This document shows positions 60,369 to 64,000 of a DNA stretch of 64,000 nucleotides, one piece after another. This DNA comes from a virus, in IMG/VR virus record IMGVR_UViG_3300015171_000001, positions 1-64,000 of that record; one strand, written 5' to 3'. The position numbers and the translations under genes are program-made. The notes under the pieces are model-generated. The model was not told where the DNA came from. It searched no databases and was given only the letters and a program-made list of their open reading frames with translations. Every line of letters begins with the position of its first letter. Within the stretch, counting starts at the first letter, position 1.

Positions 60369-63200
60369 ATGCCTACTGATTTAAGAACTATAACTGCCGA
60401 TATTGTTGATACCGGAACAAATTCCAATTATTTTATTGTTGGAGAATTATCTAACACACTTACTTCTGGAAAAAATGCACTGACATTAAACGGATCTAAT
60501 TTATTATTACCTACTAGTAATATTTATTTTCAGGTATATGATTCCTCTGGAAATTTGTTATATACAGAAATCGCCAGGGGGAGTTCGAATATAAATTATA
60601 GGGAAGGGGTATCTATAATTATTTCTATTTGGGTAGATGATTCTACTGCAATTGGTACTGGAAAATTAATAATTGTTGGGCAAGACACAAATTCTAAAAT
60701 AGTAAAATGGACAAAAAATGTAAATATTAATCCATACCAAATAAATTCCTCAAAAATAAGATTTTATAATACTCCATCGATAGAAGTTGACCCATATCTA
60801 TCAGAAATTATAGTTTTTGATTCATTTTCAGACAATTTTAATTCTGGAACATCTAATACAAAGGCAATTGTTCCAAAACAAAATTTTCCATATTTTTCCT
60901 TCGATTACTTAAGAAACACAATAGATTATAGAGTGTATAATACATCAGGAAATCCATTCGATTCCTTCATGGAAGGTAATGTGATGAATTTCACAAATAT
61001 TAATGGAACTACAGCATCATTCTCTTCTAATGTATTGGAAGTCATTTCTGACTCGGAATTGAAAATAGAATTTCCATATCTAGAAAATAATATAGTAAAA
61101 AGTATAAGTTCATCAAATTGGAATATTTCTTATATACCATACGAAGAATTAAATTCACCACAATTTGTGGAAAAAGAATTGTCGGGGTCTATATTCACAT
61201 ATAAACAATCAGTAGCATATGTGTATTTCAAAAATATAAATACATTCACCGGAAATGTATATAGATTTAAATTATATAGAAAAGGATTAAATTCTAATTT
61301 TGATAGTGAATGTATAGCAGATGACTTAATTACTACAAAAGAAATATTAATAGATGATACTACACCAAATAGATCTTTAGAAAATATCGGGTATTTTTAT
61401 GAAACAGACCATATACAAAAATATTGGTTTACTAGTAGTAATGTATCATATTCATATACTACATTCCCTCTTATTGATAGCATGTTTATTGAAAATTCAT
61501 ACACAGGATCATCTAATATTTTTTCAAGACCATATATTTTATCAAAAGATGATACCACAACAGATTTCAGAAACTCTACATATATTCCTTATGATGCAAC
61601 GCAATCTTCTGCTTTATCTGGAAGTGCATATGATAGTAATTTTTTGAGAATATTTAATGGTGTCGAGTATGTCTTAACAGCAAATATTATTGCAACAAAT
61701 TCGGGAAGTTTTTCTACAGATAATGGAATTTTAGATTTTTATCTAACTGGATCTTTATTAAATAATTCCGTATCTAATCAATATGATGGTTATGGTGTAA
61801 AATTAATGTCAGTAATAGTCCCGAGTGGAACAGGAACAAAATACTTATATCAAGTAAGTAGTTCATTTACATTAAATGAAGATGTAAATTGTGCGCTGGT
61901 TTTATCTCCATATAATGCAAGCTTTTATGTTTCTAAAATATCAATACAACCAAAAGAAAGTTTTTCTTTTTCTCCTCAAATATTTTATATAAAAGTTCCA
62001 TTTCCTATAGATACAAGAAATTCTAGATATGTAATTTCTGCTGAATTGTTTGATGTGAATAGTGACCACGTTCCTATAACATTAGAAACTACTCAAAATT
62101 TTGACCCTCTTGGGGAATCATTATTTATGCCATCGGCAAGTATATCAGAATCTCCTAATTATGTAGTAAATGCAACAAATGCTAGTTTTCAAAGTTTAAC
62201 AGTATATCCAGGATTAACAAATTTATCTAATTTAATTGTTCAAAATATTACTGCAAATGGACAAGTCACATTTAATAATCAAGTCTATATTCCAGGAGGA
62301 AATGCATTATTTACATCAAGTTGGGCCAATAATTCTATAAATTCAATTTCTTCATCATATAGTAGTGTTTCATCTTACACATTAAATTCAATTTCTTCAT
62401 CATATGCATCAAGTTCTACTTTTTCAAATACCGCATCATTTTTATTAGGAACAATTGCATCTGCATCATATGCCACAACGTCTTCTTATTCTAATAATAC
62501 AATTTCATCATCATTTGCATCTAATTCAAATTTTTCAAATACAGCATCTTATGCTTTAAATTCTGGCATTAGCATAATTGCTAGGTCATTCACTTCATCT
62601 GTTACTTATATACCAACTACAGGGACGCGTTATGCTATTATAGAGGGCGTTGGTGGTGGTGGTGGGTCAGCAGGATCTCCTTCTACAAATTCAACAACAA
62701 TAGTAGTCGGTGGTGGTGCTGGAGGAGGTGCTTATTTTAGAAAAGTAGCAACCTCTGCAGAATTAATTTCTGGAGCAGTTATAGTTATTGGAAATGCTGG
62801 ATCGCCAGGTTCTAGTGGAGGCGGTGTGGGTGGTAATGGAGGAAATACAGTTATTACATACAGTTCTGTCACTCTTACAGCGGGAGGTGGGCAAGGTGGT
62901 AGTTATAACAGCATTTCGGTAAACTGGGCTGCAATAGCAGGAAGTCAAGGAGGAGTTGCTACTGGCGGAGATGATAATTTTTCTGGAGGAGTTGGTGGAA
63001 CTGGTGCTGGATATGGAAATCAAGATTCTGGATACGGTGGAAATGGAGGAAGTAGTTTCTTTAGTGGTGGTTCTACAAGCGCAGAACCTGGAAATGGGTA
63101 TGGATCTGGTGCTGGTGGATTATTTATTGGGGTTAGTGGTGCAGCCACTCCTGGACTTATTGGGGGCATTGGTTATGTACGAATTACCGAATTCTTATAA
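60369..63200 (+). CDS. Adhesin with glycine-rich receptor-binding C-terminus
   Basis: 943 aa. Residues 1-300 hold beta domains (VYDSSGNLLYTEIARGS; VGQDTNSKIVKW) that may anchor to the virion. The middle resembles carbohydrate-binding jelly rolls. At about 640-735 lie repeats of the SISSSYASSSTFSNTASF and SSYSNN kind. The last 190 residues are a glycine-rich sheet (GGGAGGGAYF, GGVGGTGAGYG, GSGAGGLF). Gly-rich tips of this kind form the receptor-binding part of gp38-like and other T-even adhesins. The start follows TACTTATA by seven bases. Confidence 0.75.
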   Translation: MPTDLRTITADIVDTGTNSNYFIVGELSNTLTSGKNALTLNGSNLLLPTSNIYFQVYDSSGNLLYTEIARGSSNINYREGVSIIISIWVDDSTAIGTGKLIIVGQDTNSKIVKWTKNVNINPYQINSSKIRFYNTPSIEVDPYLSEIIVFDSFSDNFNSGTSNTKAIVPKQNFPYFSFDYLRNTIDYRVYNTSGNPFDSFMEGNVMNFTNINGTTASFSSNVLEVISDSELKIEFPYLENNIVKSISSSNWNISYIPYEELNSPQFVEKELSGSIFTYKQSVAYVYFKNINTFTGNVYRFKLYRKGLNSNFDSECIADDLITTKEILIDDTTPNRSLENIGYFYETDHIQKYWFTSSNVSYSYTTFPLIDSMFIENSYTGSSNIFSRPYILSKDDTTTDFRNSTYIPYDATQSSALSGSAYDSNFLRIFNGVEYVLTANIIATNSGSFSTDNGILDFYLTGSLLNNSVSNQYDGYGVKLMSVIVPSGTGTKYLYQVSSSFTLNEDVNCALVLSPYNASFYVSKISIQPKESFSFSPQIFYIKVPFPIDTRNSRYVISAELFDVNSDHVPITLETTQNFDPLGESLFMPSASISESPNYVVNATNASFQSLTVYPGLTNLSNLIVQNITANGQVTFNNQVYIPGGNALFTSSWANNSINSISSSYSSVSSYTLNSISSSYASSSTFSNTASFLLGTIASASYATTSSYSNNTISSSFASNSNFSNTASYALNSGISIIARSFTSSVTYIPTTGTRYAIIEGVGGGGGSAGSPSTNSTTIVVGGGAGGGAYFRKVATSAELISGAVIVIGNAGSPGSSGGGVGGNGGNTVITYSSVTLTAGGGQGGSYNSISVNWAAIAGSQGGVATGGDDNFSGGVGGTGAGYGNQDSGYGGNGGSSFFSGGSTSAEPGNGYGSGAGGLFIGVSGAATPGLIGGIGYVRITEFL

Positions 63201-63235
63201 TAAAAAGTGGAATGTAATATATCAATAGTTAATTA

Positions 63236-63243
63236 TATTTATA
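63236..63243 (+). promoter_or_regulatory. TATTTATA start-proximal box
   Basis: TATTTATA followed by ATAT and ATG 63248, the same arrangement as at 11471. Confidence 0.5.
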
Positions 63244-63247
63244 ATAT

Positions 63248-63847
63248 ATGAAAATCAAAATTTCAGAATTAAAATCAATAATACGTGAATGTATTAATGA
63301 GGAAAAACAAGTTTTATACGAAGCAATGACATATGATCAATTAGTACATGCGACTAAATCCAATTGGCCTACTAGATTTGAAAATACAAAAAATGTAATA
63401 ACAGTTCCTCCAAAATTAGTTGTTTTAAAAAGTGGAAATGTTGATTTGCAATTCAATTATAGATCAACAACATCAAAAAGTGGAAATTCTCACTTGGGGC
63501 AAATTATTTTCTTTCCAAATAAAATGAGTGCAATAAATAAATTTGGTAATTGGTGGAAGAAAATAAAAGATCAATTTAATAGATTTATTGGAAAGTCTGT
63601 TCCTCCAAATGTATTAAATAATGATGATTTGAGAAAAATGAATTGTAAATGCACTTGTGATTGCGAAGATTTTTTATATAGAATGGAAGTTGCCAATCAT
63701 AAGAAAGATGCTTCTGATATTAAATATAGCAATGGAAAAGATCCTATAATAAGAAACCCCCAAATGAGACCAGGATTATGTAAACATCTATTGGGAACTT
63801 TAAAATATCTTATAAACAAAAAACCATTAGAATCTGAAATAGATTAA
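63248..63847 (+). CDS. SWIM-type zinc-finger protein with LKxIIxEC N-terminus
   Basis: 199 aa. The N-terminal helix ISELKSIIRECINEEKQ matches those at 41445 and 63849. The C-terminal half has CKCTCDCEDFLYR, then PGLCKHLLGTLKYL, the CxCx(n)CxH SWIM zinc motif, usually DNA- or protein-binding. Between lie basic segments (KFGNWWKKIKDQFNRFIG). The N-terminal tag suggests packaging into the head; the SWIM domain could bind DNA there (inference). Confidence 0.75.
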   Translation: MKIKISELKSIIRECINEEKQVLYEAMTYDQLVHATKSNWPTRFENTKNVITVPPKLVVLKSGNVDLQFNYRSTTSKSGNSHLGQIIFFPNKMSAINKFGNWWKKIKDQFNRFIGKSVPPNVLNNDDLRKMNCKCTCDCEDFLYRMEVANHKKDASDIKYSNGKDPIIRNPQMRPGLCKHLLGTLKYLINKKPLESEID

Positions 63848-63848
63848 T

Positions 63849-64000
63849 ATGAAACTTTCAAAATTAAAAACATTAATAAAAGAATGTATATTGGAAATTA
63901 AAGATTCCCAAAGTAATGTGGAATTATTTAAGAAAAAATATAATATATCTGATAATGACGAAATTTATGATTTATTTAAAAGATTTAATAAAAATCTTCC
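63849..64000 (+). CDS. Hypothetical protein, 3' end outside window
   Basis: Opens at ATG 63849, two bases after the SWIM gene, and runs off the right edge with 50 codons visible. It starts KLSKLKTLIKECILEIKDSQ, the third copy of the LKxIIxEC-type N-terminal helix in this window, then continues with a charged helical region. Function unknown; tandem placement with the SWIM protein suggests a shared destination. Confidence 0.65.
   Translation, partial: MKLSKLKTLIKECILEIKDSQSNVELFKKKYNISDNDEIYDLFKRFNKNL

Overview
The window is a 64 kb piece of a very AT-rich genome of a tailed phage with a contractile-tail (T4-like) plan. The diagnostic genes are a gp25-like and a gp6-like baseplate wedge protein, a gp5/VgrG-like hub spike, a PhoH ATPase, a gp55-like late sigma factor, a DnaG-type primase, a RuvC-like resolvase and an SbcD/SbcC (gp47/gp46) recombination nuclease. 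There is no rRNA, host housekeeping block, integrase or CRISPR array. Ser/Thr/Gly repeats of the TASYALN and GSFTG kinds, Hsp20, 2OG-Fe(II) oxygenase, twitch-type radical SAM proteins and a carbamoyltransferase resemble uncultured aquatic large phages. The host cannot be named from this sequence.

Layout. 1-4.9 kb: small unknown and zinc-binding proteins, a membrane-anchored GH73 hydrolase and PhoH. 4.96-11.8 kb: two paralogous giant tail fibre/propeller proteins and a small virion-like protein. 11.8-26.1 kb: an accessory island on both strands with three radical SAM proteins, about six glycosyltransferases, an AsnB-like amidotransferase, a carbamoyltransferase, an SGNH hydrolase and a 2OG oxygenase. 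26-29.6 kb: an HD hydrolase, a GSFTG-repeat fibre on the minus strand and small genes. 29.6-31.6 kb: an IS607-type element (serine recombinase plus TnpB). 32.2-32.8 kb: three irregular tRNA genes and other structured RNA. 32.8-39.6 kb: phosphatase, capsule-type glycosyltransferase, Hsp20, membrane protein, degenerate deformylase and late sigma factor. 39.7-55.6 kb: a co-directional baseplate/tail structural operon whose genes mostly overlap or abut. 55.6-60.4 kb: resolvase, primase and a fused Mre11-Rad50. 60.4-64 kb: a glycine-rich adhesin, a SWIM zinc-finger protein and a gene running off the right edge.

Expression. Few genes have a strong Shine-Dalgarno site; the clear exceptions are the genes at 31973 and 35925. 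Two start-proximal patterns recur. The first is TTGACA-N17-TATAAT followed by exactly six bases and ATG (387 minus, 2609, 31664, 32806, 34429). The second is a TATTTAT(A/T/C) box usually 0-5 nt before the start codon of structural and other genes on both strands. Both would give leaderless or nearly leaderless mRNAs. The second is plausibly the late promoter read with the gp55-like sigma factor encoded at 38840.

How it may fit together. The structural operon builds the tail and baseplate. The giant fibres at 4958 and 8499 and the adhesins at 27049 and 60369 would contact the host. The glycosyltransferase/radical SAM island next to the fibres may make and attach a modified glycan, either to a virion protein (the first fibre has Pro/Ser/Thr/Tyr-rich insertions its paralogue lacks) or to the host surface. 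That island is the strongest candidate here for an undescribed system.
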